Shown piece by piece: positions 41,823-51,659 of a stretch of DNA of 64,000 nt. The translations under genes and the position numbers were made by a program. Source of the stretch: Pseudoduganella flava (GTDB lineage: Bacteria > Pseudomonadota > Gammaproteobacteria > Burkholderiales > Burkholderiaceae_D). Location of the stretch: NCBI RefSeq assembly GCF_007830495.1, contig NZ_VLKW01000012.1, positions 124,001-188,000 of the forward strand, written 5' to 3'. A model generated the notes under the pieces. It was not told the DNA's origin. It was given only the letters and a program-made list of their open reading frames with translations, and searched no databases. Within the stretch, counting starts at the first letter, position 1. Each line of letters starts with the position of its first letter.

Positions 41823-44057
41823 ATGATGCGTGATCTGGATCAATGGGCCGACATGGCCGCAGCCGAGATGAAACTCGATGCCAAAGAAATTGCCGGCCGC
41901 AAGGCCTTCCTGGAACTGAGCGACAAGGATGTTGCGCTGCTGCGCGACATCCACGCCGCCCTGCAGGACAAGATGCACGGATTTTCCAAGGGCTTCTACG
42001 ACCACCTGCAGACCGAGCCCGAGCTGCGCGCGCTGCTGCCGGACGAGCGCACGCTGAACCGCCTGCGCCGCTCGCAGCAGGGCTACCTGCACGGCCTGAC
42101 GGCCGGCCAGTACGACGGCGACTACGTGCGCGAGCGCTTGCGCGTGGGGCTTGTCCACCATCGCATCGGCCTGGCGCCGAAGTGGTACATCGGCGCCTAC
42201 CGCAAATACCTGACGGAGCTGCTGGAAACGCTGTGGGAGCTGCTGGGCGACGATCCGCCGCGCTTCCTGGCCACCTATGGCGCGGCACTGAAAGTGATCT
42301 GCCTCGACATGGGCCTTGCCCTCGACACGTATGCCCATGCGGACCAGCAGCAGCTGCGCCAGCAGGCGAACCGGCTGCGCGAGCGCGAGGAGCAGTACCG
42401 GCTGACGTTCAACCAGGCCGCCGTCGGCATCGCCCACGTGGCCGGCGACGGCCGCCTGCTGCGCGTGAACGCGAAGTTCGCCGCGATCACCGGTTACACG
42501 GAAGCGGAGCTGCTGCGCCTGACGATCACGCAGCTGACGCACCCGGACGACCGCGACCACGACCTGCTGCTGATCGCGCGCCTGAAGTCCGGCGAGCTGG
42601 CCGAATACTCGCGCGAGAAGCGCTACATCCACAAGGAAGGCCACGCCGTGTGGATCAACGTGACGGCATCGTCGCTGCTCGACGCGGCGGGCGAGCGCCG
42701 CTACATCACGGTGGTCGAGGACATCTCGCGCCGCAAGCAGGCCGAGGAAAAGCTCGTGCGGATGGCGAACCACGATGCGCTGACCGGGCTGCCGAACCGG
42801 ATGCTGCTGGAAGACCGGCTGTCGCAGGCGATCGCCCACGCGCACCGCACGCAGACGCTGGTGGCCGTGATGTTCGTCGACCTGGACCGCTTCAAGAACA
42901 TCAACGACAGCCTGGGGCACGACGCGGGCGACGAAGTGATCGTCGAGATCGCGCGCCGCATCGCCGGCAACCTGCGCGAGACGGATACCGCGGCGCGGCA
43001 GGGCGGCGATGAATTCGTCGTCGTGCTGGGCGACCTGGCGCGCGAGGAGGATGCGTGCACCGTCGCCGACAAGATCCTCGGCGCGCTGACGCAGCCGATG
43101 GTGCTGCGCGGGCAGGAGATCTTCCCGACGGGGAGCATCGGCATCAGCCTGTACCCGCGCGACGGCCTGGAACCGCAGGCGCTGCTGAAGGCTGCCGACA
43201 CGGCAATGTACCGGGCCAAGGCGGGCAGCGGCAATACCTACGAGTTCTACGTGAACAGCATGGGCATGGATGCGATGGACAGCCTGCGCCTTGAAGGTGC
43301 GCTGCGCCGCGCGCTGGAACGCGACGAGTTCCAGCTGCACTACCAGCCGCAGGTCGACATCGCGACGGGCACGGTGGTCGGCGTCGAGGCGCTGCTGCGC
43401 TGGCAGCCGCAGGGCGGCGCGATGGTGCCGCCGGGCGACTTCATCCCGCTGGCGGAACAAACGGGCCTGATCGTGCCGATCGGCGACTGGGTACTGGCCA
43501 CCGCGTGCGCGCAGCAGAAGGCGTGGCGCGAAGCGGGCCTGCCGCCGCTGACGGTGAGCGTGAACCTGTCGGCACGGCAGTTCCAGCGGCAGGACCTGGT
43601 CGAACTGGTGGCGCGCCTCGTCCGCGAAACGGGGTGCGACCCGCGCTACCTGGCGCTGGAGATCACGGAGACGGACGTGATGGAAAACCCGCAGGCGGCC
43701 GTGGCGATCTTCCGGCAGTTGAACGAGATGGGCGTGCAGCTGGCAATCGACGATTTCGGGACGGGTTATTCGAGCCTGTCGTACCTGAAGCGCTTCCCGA
43801 TCGACAGCCTGAAGATCGACCGCTCGTTCGTGCACGACATCACGCACGACATCGACGACGCGACGATCGTGCACTCCGTCATCGCGCTGGCGCACAGCAT
43901 GCACCTGAAGGTGGTGGCCGAAGGCGTCGAGGACGCCCGCCAGCTGCAGTTCCTGCGCGAGCACGGCTGCGACCAGATGCAGGGCTACTATGTCAGCAAA
44001 CCGGTGCCCGCAAGCGCCATCGAAGCGATGATGCAACGGACTCGCGCCGCCGCCTGA
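41823..44057 (+). CDS. Globin-coupled PAS-GGDEF-EAL c-di-GMP signalling protein
   Basis: 744 residues. Domain order: globin-coupled sensor (about 1-165) with the haem-pocket region 'LRVGLVHHRIGLAPKWYIGAYRKYL' (candidate proximal His112 or His113), PAS (about 185-300), GGDEF with intact motif at 394-398, and EAL with E522-A-L524 plus 'DDFGTGYSSLSYLKRFPIDSLKIDRSFV' and 'EGVE'. Both halves look catalytically competent, so it may make or degrade c-di-GMP in response to O2 or NO. Start: two ATGs at 41823 and 41826, no Shine-Dalgarno upstream. A perfect FNR box upstream suggests that its expression is also oxygen-controlled. Confidence 0.92.
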   Translation: MMRDLDQWADMAAAEMKLDAKEIAGRKAFLELSDKDVALLRDIHAALQDKMHGFSKGFYDHLQTEPELRALLPDERTLNRLRRSQQGYLHGLTAGQYDGDYVRERLRVGLVHHRIGLAPKWYIGAYRKYLTELLETLWELLGDDPPRFLATYGAALKVICLDMGLALDTYAHADQQQLRQQANRLREREEQYRLTFNQAAVGIAHVAGDGRLLRVNAKFAAITGYTEAELLRLTITQLTHPDDRDHDLLLIARLKSGELAEYSREKRYIHKEGHAVWINVTASSLLDAAGERRYITVVEDISRRKQAEEKLVRMANHDALTGLPNRMLLEDRLSQAIAHAHRTQTLVAVMFVDLDRFKNINDSLGHDAGDEVIVEIARRIAGNLRETDTAARQGGDEFVVVLGDLAREEDACTVADKILGALTQPMVLRGQEIFPTGSIGISLYPRDGLEPQALLKAADTAMYRAKAGSGNTYEFYVNSMGMDAMDSLRLEGALRRALERDEFQLHYQPQVDIATGTVVGVEALLRWQPQGGAMVPPGDFIPLAEQTGLIVPIGDWVLATACAQQKAWREAGLPPLTVSVNLSARQFQRQDLVELVARLVRETGCDPRYLALEITETDVMENPQAAVAIFRQLNEMGVQLAIDDFGTGYSSLSYLKRFPIDSLKIDRSFVHDITHDIDDATIVHSVIALAHSMHLKVVAEGVEDARQLQFLREHGCDQMQGYYVSKPVPASAIEAMMQRTRAAA

Positions 44058-44079
44058 AACCGGGGACTGTCCCCGGTTT
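44057..44079. terminator. Short bidirectional hairpin between convergent genes
   Basis: AAACCGGGGA (44057-44066), loop CTG, TCCCCGGTTT (44070-44079): a perfect 10-bp stem filling the 22 bases between the stops of the GGDEF-EAL gene and rsmI. A TTTT follows on the plus strand. The core GGGGACTGTCCCC is related to the GGGGTCAGACCC repeats. Confidence 0.6.
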
Positions 44080-44985
44080 TCAGCCGTTCTTCAGCGCCAG
44101 CGCGCGGTCGTAAAGCGCGTTCTTTTTCGCGCCGGTGATCTGCGCGGCCAGGCTGGCTGCCTGTTTTACGGGCAGTTCGGCCAGCAGGATCTTCAGGATG
44201 CGCTCGGCCTCCAGCTCCTGCGCGTCGCCCTGCGCCGGCGCGCCTTCCAGCAGCACGACGAACTCGCCCTTCTCCCGGTGCGGGTCGGCCGCCAGCCAGC
44301 CGATCGCTTCCGACAGCGGGCAGCGGTGGATTTCCTCGAACAGCTTGGTGAGCTCGCGGCCGTAGACGACCTGGCGCGTCGGTTCGAACGCGCCCGCCAG
44401 CGCCTGCGTGAATTCGGCGATGCGGTGCGGCGCTTCGTAGAACACCATCGTTGCCGCCACGTTGCGCAAGCTTGCCAGCACCGTCTCGCGCTGCTTCGGT
44501 TTCGCCGGCAGGAAGCCGACGAAGTGGAACTGGTCGTTCACGAGACCACTGGCCGACAGCGCCGCGATCGCCGCCGATGCACCCGGCAGCGGCACGACGC
44601 GCAAGCCGGCCGCACGCACCGCGTCGACGATCTTCGCGCCCGGGTCGGACACGGCCGGCGTACCCGCATCGGAGACCAGCGCGATGCGCTCGCCCGCCTG
44701 CAGCCGCCGCACGATCGTCTCGCCCGCCTCCCTTTCGTTATGCATGTGTGCCGCCAGCAGCGGCTTGCTGATACCGAAGCGCTGCATCAGGTGCGACGTA
44801 TTGCGGGTATCCTCGCAAGCGACCGCGTCGACCAGGCCAAGAACGTGCAACGCCCGCAGGCTAATGTCGGTAACATTGCCGATAGGCGTCGCCACTACAT
44901 ACAATGTTGCCGTTGGATATGTCTGATGCGCCGTCTCGCCAAGCACCGGCAGGGCGGCGATCGGGCTGGATTCTTGAACTGTCAT
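44080..44985 (-). CDS. rsmI: 16S rRNA (cytidine1402-2'-O)-methyltransferase
   Basis: 301 residues from the ATG at 44985 (MTVQESSPIAAL); longer frame to 45426 runs antisense through lpoA and is rejected. Tetrapyrrole-methylase fold: 'LYVVATPIGNVTDISLRALHVLGLVDAVACEDTRNTSHLMQRFGI', 'HNEREAGETIVRRLQAGERIALVSDAGTPAVSDPGAKIVDA', 'PLPGASAAIAALSASGL', 'FYEAPHRI'. It methylates C1402 in the ribosomal P site with RsmH. Divergent from lpoA, starts only 10-25 bases apart, so each promoter must lie in the other gene's 5' part. Same order as yraL-yraM in E. coli. Confidence 0.95.
   Translation of the reverse strand: MTVQESSPIAALPVLGETAHQTYPTATLYVVATPIGNVTDISLRALHVLGLVDAVACEDTRNTSHLMQRFGISKPLLAAHMHNEREAGETIVRRLQAGERIALVSDAGTPAVSDPGAKIVDAVRAAGLRVVPLPGASAAIAALSASGLVNDQFHFVGFLPAKPKQRETVLASLRNVAATMVFYEAPHRIAEFTQALAGAFEPTRQVVYGRELTKLFEEIHRCPLSEAIGWLAADPHREKGEFVVLLEGAPAQGDAQELEAERILKILLAELPVKQAASLAAQITGAKKNALYDRALALKNG
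44876..44905 (+). promoter_or_regulatory. Candidate promoter of lpoA inside rsmI
   Basis: TTGCCG (44876-44881), 18-base spacer, TACAAT (44900-44905), lying in the 5' part of rsmI and pointing to lpoA, about 90-105 bases before its start. This would solve the lack of intergenic room between the divergent genes. Box match only. Confidence 0.4.
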
Positions 44986-45010
44986 TGGGGGTAGGATGCT
45001 GGCTGATAAG

Positions 45011-46285
45011 ATGAAATCGCTGCTGTCGTGCGTGCTTGCCGCGCTCTGTGCGCTCACCGTGACGGCGTGCAGCACGCCGTGCGGCAGCCCGGGGGCATTG
45101 TGCGCGCCAATCGAGAACGTGACAAGCCCGCCGCCGCGCGTCACGGCCAAGGCGCCCGAGCGCCCGCCCGCGCCGCCGCCGGAGGAAGAAGCGCAAGTGG
45201 AGACGTTCGCCGTGGCGATGCCCGGCACGATGACGGCCGACCAGCCGGCCGTCGCCACCGGCCAGCCGACCCGCATCGGCCTGCTGCTGCCGCTGCGTTC
45301 CGAAACGCTGGGCAGGGCCGCCGATGCGGTGCGCGCCGGCTTCATGGCCGCCTGGGAGCGCGAGCGCGCGGGCTTCGACGTCACCGTCATCGAAACGGGC
45401 GACGCCAACGAGGACGTCCTCGCCACCTATCAAACGGCGCTGGCGCAGCAGGACATCATCGTCGGCCCGCTGGCCCGCTCCGCCGTGACGGCGGTTGCCA
45501 CCAGTCCGCTGGTGACGAAGCCCACGATCGCATTGAACCACCCGGAAGGCCGCGACGGCACGGCGCTGCCGGCGAAGATGCTGTCGATCGGCCTGTCGAT
45601 CGAGGAAGAAGCGCGCCAGGTGGCCGAATGGGCCGCGCGCGAGCATCCGGGGGCGAACGTGTTGATCCTCTCCGGCAGCACCGCGTGGCAGCGCCGCATC
45701 GCCACCGCATTCGCGGCCCATGCCGATAAAGTGGGATTGAGCGCGAAGACGCTGGAGCTGACGGCGCTGAACGGCTACCTGTCCGATCCGGAACTGGTGG
45801 CCCTGCGCGCCCGCCTTGCCGAGCAGCCGGTCGACCTGCTGTTCGCCGCGCTCGACGCCGACCAGGCCCGCCAGCTGCGCGTGGCGCTGGCCGCGCCGCC
45901 GCTGGGCGACATCCCGCTGTACGGCACGTCGTCGCTGAACCCGGGCCGCGTGTCGATGCTGCCCGGCCAGGAGCTCGATGGCGTGAAGCTGCTGGACCTG
46001 CCGTGGCAGATCCAGCGCGACAATCCCGCCGTGGCCAGCTACCCGCGCGCCGTGCCGCAGGACGAGGCGCGCCTGTCCGCCGACATGGAGCGCCTGTACG
46101 CGCTGGGCATCGATGCGTTCCGCGTCGCGCGCGAACTGGCGACCAAGCCGGGCCAGCCAATCACGCTGGACGGTGTGACGGGCCAGCTGTCGATCGACTA
46201 CGGCAACGGCCCGGCGCGCGTGAAGCGCATCGAACCGGCCGCGGTCTACCGCAACGGCGTGCCGGTTCCGGTGACCACGCCGTAA
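45011..46285 (+). CDS. lpoA: LppC/LpoA-type lipoprotein, penicillin-binding-protein activator
   Basis: 424 residues from ATG 45011, which gives the lipoprotein signal MKSLLSCVLAALCALTVTACS; an alternative ATG at 44996 adds five residues. After a Pro-rich linker (PPAPPPEEEA) comes the LppC periplasmic-binding-protein fold: 'IGLLLPLRSETLGRAADAVRAGFMAAWE', 'DIIVGPLARSAVTAVA', 'IALNHPEGRDG', 'ILSGSTAWQRRIATAFAAHADKVG', 'IPLYGTSSLNPG'. The N-terminal TPR part of E. coli LpoA is absent, so this is the short form. In E. coli LpoA activates PBP1A from the outer membrane. First of the conserved run lpoA-yraN-diaA-dolP. Confidence 0.87.
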   Translation: MKSLLSCVLAALCALTVTACSTPCGSPGALCAPIENVTSPPPRVTAKAPERPPAPPPEEEAQVETFAVAMPGTMTADQPAVATGQPTRIGLLLPLRSETLGRAADAVRAGFMAAWERERAGFDVTVIETGDANEDVLATYQTALAQQDIIVGPLARSAVTAVATSPLVTKPTIALNHPEGRDGTALPAKMLSIGLSIEEEARQVAEWAAREHPGANVLILSGSTAWQRRIATAFAAHADKVGLSAKTLELTALNGYLSDPELVALRARLAEQPVDLLFAALDADQARQLRVALAAPPLGDIPLYGTSSLNPGRVSMLPGQELDGVKLLDLPWQIQRDNPAVASYPRAVPQDEARLSADMERLYALGIDAFRVARELATKPGQPITLDGVTGQLSIDYGNGPARVKRIEPAAVYRNGVPVPVTTP

Positions 46286-46292
46286 TGCCCAG

Positions 46293-46640
46293 ATGGCGCG
46301 CACCGACCAGCAAAGGAAGGGCGCGCAGGGCGAGGACGCGGCGCTCGAGCACCTGCGCCGCGCCGGCTTGACGCTCGTCGAGCGGAACTTCCGCTGCCAG
46401 GGCGGCGAGCTGGATTTGATCATGCGCGACGGTGCCCACCTGGTCTTCGTCGAGGTGCGGCGGCGCAAGAGCCGCGGCTTTGGTGGCGCGGCCGCCAGCA
46501 TCACGCCGGCCAAGCAGGGCCGCATGACGATCGCGGCGCAAACCTTCCTGCTGCGCTACCCGAAACTGCCGCCATGCCGTTTCGACGTGGTGGCGATCGA
46601 TGGCGAACACATCGAGTGGCTGAAAAACGTGCTGGACTAA
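46293..46640 (+). CDS. yraN: YraN family (UPF0102) endonuclease-like protein
   Basis: 115 residues. The restriction-endonuclease-like fold of UPF0102 is recognisable: 'GAQGEDAALEHLRRAGLTLVERNFRCQGGELDLIMRDGAHLVFVEVRRRKSRGFGGAAASITPAKQGRM'; the GExDLI...FVEVR motif carries the E-D-ExK-like acidic residues. Holliday-junction resolvase similarity is known for the family, but its role is not established. It follows lpoA by 7 bases, as in E. coli. Confidence 0.93.
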   Translation: MARTDQQRKGAQGEDAALEHLRRAGLTLVERNFRCQGGELDLIMRDGAHLVFVEVRRRKSRGFGGAAASITPAKQGRMTIAAQTFLLRYPKLPPCRFDVVAIDGEHIEWLKNVLD

Positions 46641-46644
46641 ATGA

Positions 46645-47971
<1,327 letters not shown>

Positions 47972-47998
47972 TTTGCAGCGCTGGTTTATACTGGAACC

Positions 47999-48511
47999 AT
48001 GAACGCCTCCTCCAACGCCTGGATCAAACCCGCCATCGCCGCCGCCGTGCTCGCGGTCGCGGGCTTTGGCGCGTACACGTGGTTAAGCAGCGCACCGAAA
48101 GCGCCGGAGGTTGCGTTCACGACGCTCAAGGGCGAGAAGATCACGCCGGCCGACCTGCGCGGCAAGGTGGTGATGGTGAATTTCTGGGCCACGTCGTGCA
48201 CCACGTGCGTGGCCGAGATGCCGGAAATGGTCGACACGTACAACAAATTCAAGGACAAGGGCCTCGAATTCGTGGCGGTGGCGATGAAGTACGACCCGCC
48301 GAACTACGTCGTCAATTTCACCGAAACGCGGCAACTGCCGTTCAAGGTGGCGCTCGATACCAGCGGCGAGGCCGCCAAGGCCTACGGCGACGTGGCGATG
48401 ACGCCGACCACTTTCCTGATCGGCAAGGATGGCAAGATCATCAAGAAGTATGTCGGCAAGCCGGAGTTCCCGGCGTTGCATGCCTTGCTGGAGCAGGCGC
48501 TGAAGGGGTAG
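47999..48511 (+). CDS. TlpA-like membrane-anchored thioredoxin-fold protein
   Basis: 170 residues with an N-terminal signal anchor (IKPAIAAAVLAVAGFGAYTWL) and a TlpA/ResA thioredoxin domain carrying the active site CTTC in 'VNFWATSCTTCVAEMPEMVDTYNKFKDKGLEFVAVAMKYD', plus the cis-Pro loop 'AMTPTTFLIGKDGKI'. CxxC with TT is unusual compared with CPPC or CEPC but seen in TlpA relatives. Likely reduces periplasmic disulfides, e.g. during cytochrome maturation. It is 28 bases after dolP. Confidence 0.9.
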   Translation: MNASSNAWIKPAIAAAVLAVAGFGAYTWLSSAPKAPEVAFTTLKGEKITPADLRGKVVMVNFWATSCTTCVAEMPEMVDTYNKFKDKGLEFVAVAMKYDPPNYVVNFTETRQLPFKVALDTSGEAAKAYGDVAMTPTTFLIGKDGKIIKKYVGKPEFPALHALLEQALKG

Positions 48512-48538
48512 TAGCGCCACTTCAGCGGCCAGACAGCG

Positions 48539-49018
48539 ATGCTCGCGCGGTACTTCTTCACCTTCGCGGAAGACTGGCAAGTGGCGCCCGGCGCGTTCTG
48601 GGTGCACAAGCCTGACCCATGCGGCAGCTCCACATATGACCCTCCAGCTCCAGCGGCAGTGCCTCACCAGGGCTATCCGGTCCTGAACATCGTCATGCCG
48701 TCGTGTCATCTGATCTTCACCTCGCTTGATCAGATCGACCATTATGTTGACATCATCTCCCGAAAGCCACTTCCGACCACACGTCAGCTGTCGAACGAGA
48801 GCGGCCGTGGAACAGGACCAAATGGACATTGGCTGAGCCGCCTCCCGGCAGAGCTGAAATCGCCAAAGGGTCGAGAAAGCCTGCTCAAAGCACTGAATTC
48901 CGGCCGGGAATTCGCCCATCTCTCAGCGCCATCCGGCACGTTCAACCGCACCGGAGGGGACAATAGCGCCGTTGTGAGACGTGCGAACCTTCCCGGCACG
49001 CGACCGCGATTTCGGTAA
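48539..49018 (+). CDS. Hypothetical protein, 159 residues
   Basis: Open frame on the plus strand in a stretch of lower GC than its neighbours. Not recognised as a named family. The central part 'GYPVLNIVMPSCHLIFTSLDQIDHYVDIISRKPLPTTRQLS' and 'GPNGHWLSRLPAELKSPKGRESLLKALNSGREF' reads like a real folded protein with a conserved KPLPTTRxLS...GPNGHWLSRLP motif; I have a memory of similar unnamed proteins in Burkholderiales but cannot verify it. The last 30 residues are low quality and may reflect a frame change. No clear RBS. It lies between tlpA-like and small ORF genes with no obvious operon partner. Confidence 0.5.
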   Translation: MLARYFFTFAEDWQVAPGAFWVHKPDPCGSSTYDPPAPAAVPHQGYPVLNIVMPSCHLIFTSLDQIDHYVDIISRKPLPTTRQLSNESGRGTGPNGHWLSRLPAELKSPKGRESLLKALNSGREFAHLSAPSGTFNRTGGDNSAVVRRANLPGTRPRFR

Positions 49019-49032
49019 CTCTCGGGCGGGAA

Positions 49033-49149
49033 TTATCGCCCGTCCCGCTCCTCATCCTTGCGCTTGCGCTGTTCGTACCACTCCCTGGCCAGCGGCGCCA
49101 GCGCCGCCATGATCCCGGCCACGATGATGGCGATCCCCGCGTACAGCAT
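49033..49149 (-). CDS. 38-residue single-span membrane protein
   Basis: MLYAGIAIIVAGIMAALAP then a charged tail 'EWYEQRKRKDEERDGR': one membrane helix followed by a positively then mixed-charged cytoplasmic tail. Its ATG lies 2 bases after the thioesterase stop at 49152, suggesting translational coupling. Such micro-proteins are usually missed by gene callers. No family known to me. Confidence 0.5.
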   Translation of the reverse strand: MLYAGIAIIVAGIMAALAPLAREWYEQRKRKDEERDGR

Positions 49150-49151
49150 GA

Positions 49152-49574
49152 CTATTTCGGGTACAGCACCATCTGCGTGCAGCGGAACAGCGCGATCGTC
49201 TTGCCCGTTGCCTTGTTCGTCACCGTGGCGTCCCACACCTGCGTGGTCTTGCCCATGTGGATGGCCGTCGCCGTCACGGCGATCGTGCCGTCGCGCGCCG
49301 TGCCCAGGTGGTTCGACTTCAGTTCGATCGTCGTGAAGTTCTCCGCGCCCTCCGGCAGATTCGCGAAGCAGCCATAGCCGCAGGCCGTATCGGCCAGGGT
49401 CACGATGGTGCCCGCATGCAGGAAGCCGTTCGGCGCCAGGTGGTGCGGGCCGATGTCGATTTCGGCCGAGAGCGTGCCCGGCGCCACGTCGGTCACCTTG
49501 ATGCCCAGGTGTTCCGGCAGCGTACCCTTGGCGCGGTGGCTGAAACGCTCGAGTTTCTGTTGAATGTCGTCCAT
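49152..49574 (-). CDS. PaaI-type hotdog-fold thioesterase
   Basis: 140 residues from the ATG at 49574 (RBS AAGGAG). Hotdog fold with 'LGIKVTDVAPGTLSAEIDIGPHHLAPNGFLHAGTIVTLADTACGYGCFANLPEGAENFTTIELKSNHLGTARDGTI', where HAGxxxxLADTA is the family signature; the Asn-Gly-x-x-His and Asp are typical of 4HBT/PaaI acyl-CoA thioesterases. Substrate is unknown. It lies between the ABC permease operon (same strand, upstream) and the 38-residue membrane ORF. Confidence 0.88.
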   Translation of the reverse strand: MDDIQQKLERFSHRAKGTLPEHLGIKVTDVAPGTLSAEIDIGPHHLAPNGFLHAGTIVTLADTACGYGCFANLPEGAENFTTIELKSNHLGTARDGTIAVTATAIHMGKTTQVWDATVTNKATGKTIALFRCTQMVLYPK

Positions 49575-49650
49575 TGTTCTTGTCTCCTTGGAGCGGACGA
49601 TCATAAACCACCCGCGGCGTGCGCGGGCCGAGCATGCGCTCTAATGCGTG

Positions 49651-50574
49651 CTAGTCAGCCCGGAAGTTCCGTCCCAGCGACATCGGCTTGTTCAGCAGGA
49701 TCGTCTTTGGATCGCGGCAGATGATCACCAGGACGACGATGGTTGCGAGATACGGCAGCATCGACAGGAATTGCGACGGCACCGCGATTCCCAGGCCCTG
49801 GCCGTGGAACTGCAGCACCGTGACGCCGCCGAACAGGTAGGCGCCCAGCAGCAGGCCGCGCGGCTTCCACGTCGCGAACACGACCTGGGCCAGCGCGATC
49901 CAGCCGCGGCCGGCCGTCATGCCTTCGACCCACATCGGCGTCAGCGCCAGCGACAGGTAGGCGCCGGCCAGGCCGGACATCGCACCGCCGAACAGCACGG
50001 TGCCGTAGCGCAGGCCGGTCACGGACATGCCGATCGCATGCGCGCTGTGCGGCGCTTCGCCGACGGCGCGGATCTGCAAGCCCAGGCGCGTGCGGCCCAG
50101 CACCCACGCCACCAGCGCGACCAGCAGCAGCGAGCCGTACACCACCGCGTCGAAGCGGAACAGCAGTGGCCCGACAAAGGGCAGGTCGGACAGTATCGGG
50201 AACGACAGCGCCGGCAGCGGCGCGATGGTCTGGCCGACGAGGTCGCGGCCGATGAAGGCGGACAGGCCGATGCCGAACAAGGTCAGCGCAAGGCCCGTCG
50301 CCACCTGGTTCGTTTGCAGCGTGAGCACGAGGAACGCGAACACCAGCGCCATCGCGGCGCCGGCCAGCAGCGCCGCCAGCATGCCGATGCCGAGCGAACC
50401 GGTGTGCAGCGCGGCAGTGAAGCCGGCCACGGCGCCGACCAGCATGATGCCCTCCAGGCCGAGGTTCAGCACGCCGGAGCGTTCGGCCACCAGCTCGCCG
50501 GACGAAGCCAGCACCAGCGGCGTCGCCGCGCCGGCCGTGCTGGCGAGGAAGGCGATGACGTAGTCGGTATTCAT
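49651..50574 (-). CDS. BMP-family nucleoside ABC transporter, permease 2 (YufQ/NupQ type)
   Basis: 307 residues, about 8-9 membrane segments. BPD_transp_2 features: '[34 protein letters not shown]' and '[45 protein letters not shown]'. The Leu-Asn-Leu-Gly-Leu-Glu-Gly stretch is diagnostic for the second permease of the nucleoside importers (NupQ, YufQ). Start codon overlaps the stop of the first permease (ATGA). Part of a three-gene operon with the permease and ATPase upstream. Confidence 0.92.
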   Translation of the reverse strand: MNTDYVIAFLASTAGAATPLVLASSGELVAERSGVLNLGLEGIMLVGAVAGFTAALHTGSLGIGMLAALLAGAAMALVFAFLVLTLQTNQVATGLALTLFGIGLSAFIGRDLVGQTIAPLPALSFPILSDLPFVGPLLFRFDAVVYGSLLLVALVAWVLGRTRLGLQIRAVGEAPHSAHAIGMSVTGLRYGTVLFGGAMSGLAGAYLSLALTPMWVEGMTAGRGWIALAQVVFATWKPRGLLLGAYLFGGVTVLQFHGQGLGIAVPSQFLSMLPYLATIVVLVIICRDPKTILLNKPMSLGRNFRAD

Positions 50575-51659
50575 GCGGCGATCTCCGTCGGAATGGGGGC
50601 GCGCGGTGCGTGCGCCTTGAAGCGGTAGTGGATGAACAGGTCGGCGGCCAGCAGGTAGAACAGCAGCAGGCCCTGGAACAGGCCGGTGATCGCGGACGGC
50701 AGCTGCAGCTCGATCTGCGCTGCTTCGCCGCCGATGTACAGCAGCGACATCAACAGCGCCGCGAGCACCACGCCCAGCGGATGCAGGCGCCCGACGTAGG
50801 CGACGATGATGGCGGCGAAGCCATACCCCGGCGATACGGACGGCTGCAGTTGCCCCAGCGGCCCGGCCACCTCGCCGACACCGGCCATGCCGGCCAGCGC
50901 GCCGCTGACGAGGAACGCGAGCCACACGTTCTTCGGTGCGGAAAAGCCCGCATACAGCGCGGCGGCGGGCGCGATGCCGCTGACCTGCATCCGATAGCCG
51001 GCAAAGGTGTGACGGCAGAAGAACCATGCGCCAGCCGCCGCGATCAACGACAGGATGAACGCCGCGTTCACGCGCAGGCCATCGACCAGCAGCGGCAGCG
51101 TCGCGCTGTCGGAGAACATCTTCGATTGCGGGAAGTTGTAGCCGGCCGGATCGCGCAGCGGGCCGTGCACCAGGTAGCCGAGGAACAGGTACGCGACGTA
51201 GACGAGCATCAGGCTGACGAGAATCTCGCTCGTGTTGAAGCGCGTACGCAGCAGCGCCGGTACCGCGGCCCACGCCATGCCGCCCAGCGCGCCGGCGGCG
51301 ATCATCAGCGGCAGCACCCAGCCCGCTTCGACGTCGTCGAAATACAGCGCCACGCAGCCGGCCGCGATGGCGCCCATCGTCAGCTGGCCGTCCGCGCCGA
51401 TATTGTGCACGTCGGCGCGAAAGCCGATCGCCAGGCCCACGCCGCACAGGATCAGCGGCGTCGCCTTCAGCAGCAGCTCGCCGATGCCGTAGGCCGTGGT
51501 GGCGGGCTTGATGAAGTACACATGGAACGCATGCAGCGGCTCCTGGCCGAGGAACAGGAACAGCAGCGAGCCGGTGGCAAGCATCGCCAGCGCGGCCAGC
51601 AGCGGCGACGCGAGCATCATCGCGCGCGACGGTTCGGGGCGGGCTTCAAGCCGGGACAT
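50571..51659 (-). CDS. BMP-family nucleoside ABC transporter, permease 1 (YufP/NupP type)
   Basis: 362 residues, about ten membrane segments. Typical stretches: 'GVGLAIGFRADVHNIGADGQLTMGAIAAGCVALYFDD', 'RTRFNTSEILVSLMLVYVAYLFLGYLVHGPLRDPAGYNFPQSKMF', 'GYGFAAIIVAYVGRLHPLGVVLAALLMSLLYIGGEAAQI'. 'NIGADGQLTMGA' and 'NTSEILVSLML' are conserved in NupP-like permeases. It overlaps the downstream permease by 4 bases and the upstream ATPase gene by 14 bases. Confidence 0.92.
   Translation of the reverse strand: MSRLEARPEPSRAMMLASPLLAALAMLATGSLLFLFLGQEPLHAFHVYFIKPATTAYGIGELLLKATPLILCGVGLAIGFRADVHNIGADGQLTMGAIAAGCVALYFDDVEAGWVLPLMIAAGALGGMAWAAVPALLRTRFNTSEILVSLMLVYVAYLFLGYLVHGPLRDPAGYNFPQSKMFSDSATLPLLVDGLRVNAAFILSLIAAAGAWFFCRHTFAGYRMQVSGIAPAAALYAGFSAPKNVWLAFLVSGALAGMAGVGEVAGPLGQLQPSVSPGYGFAAIIVAYVGRLHPLGVVLAALLMSLLYIGGEAAQIELQLPSAITGLFQGLLLFYLLAADLFIHYRFKAHAPRAPIPTEIAA

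Noticed and set aside
41457-44036. Minus-strand open frame of 859 codons
   Set aside because: Antisense shadow of the globin-GGDEF-EAL gene.
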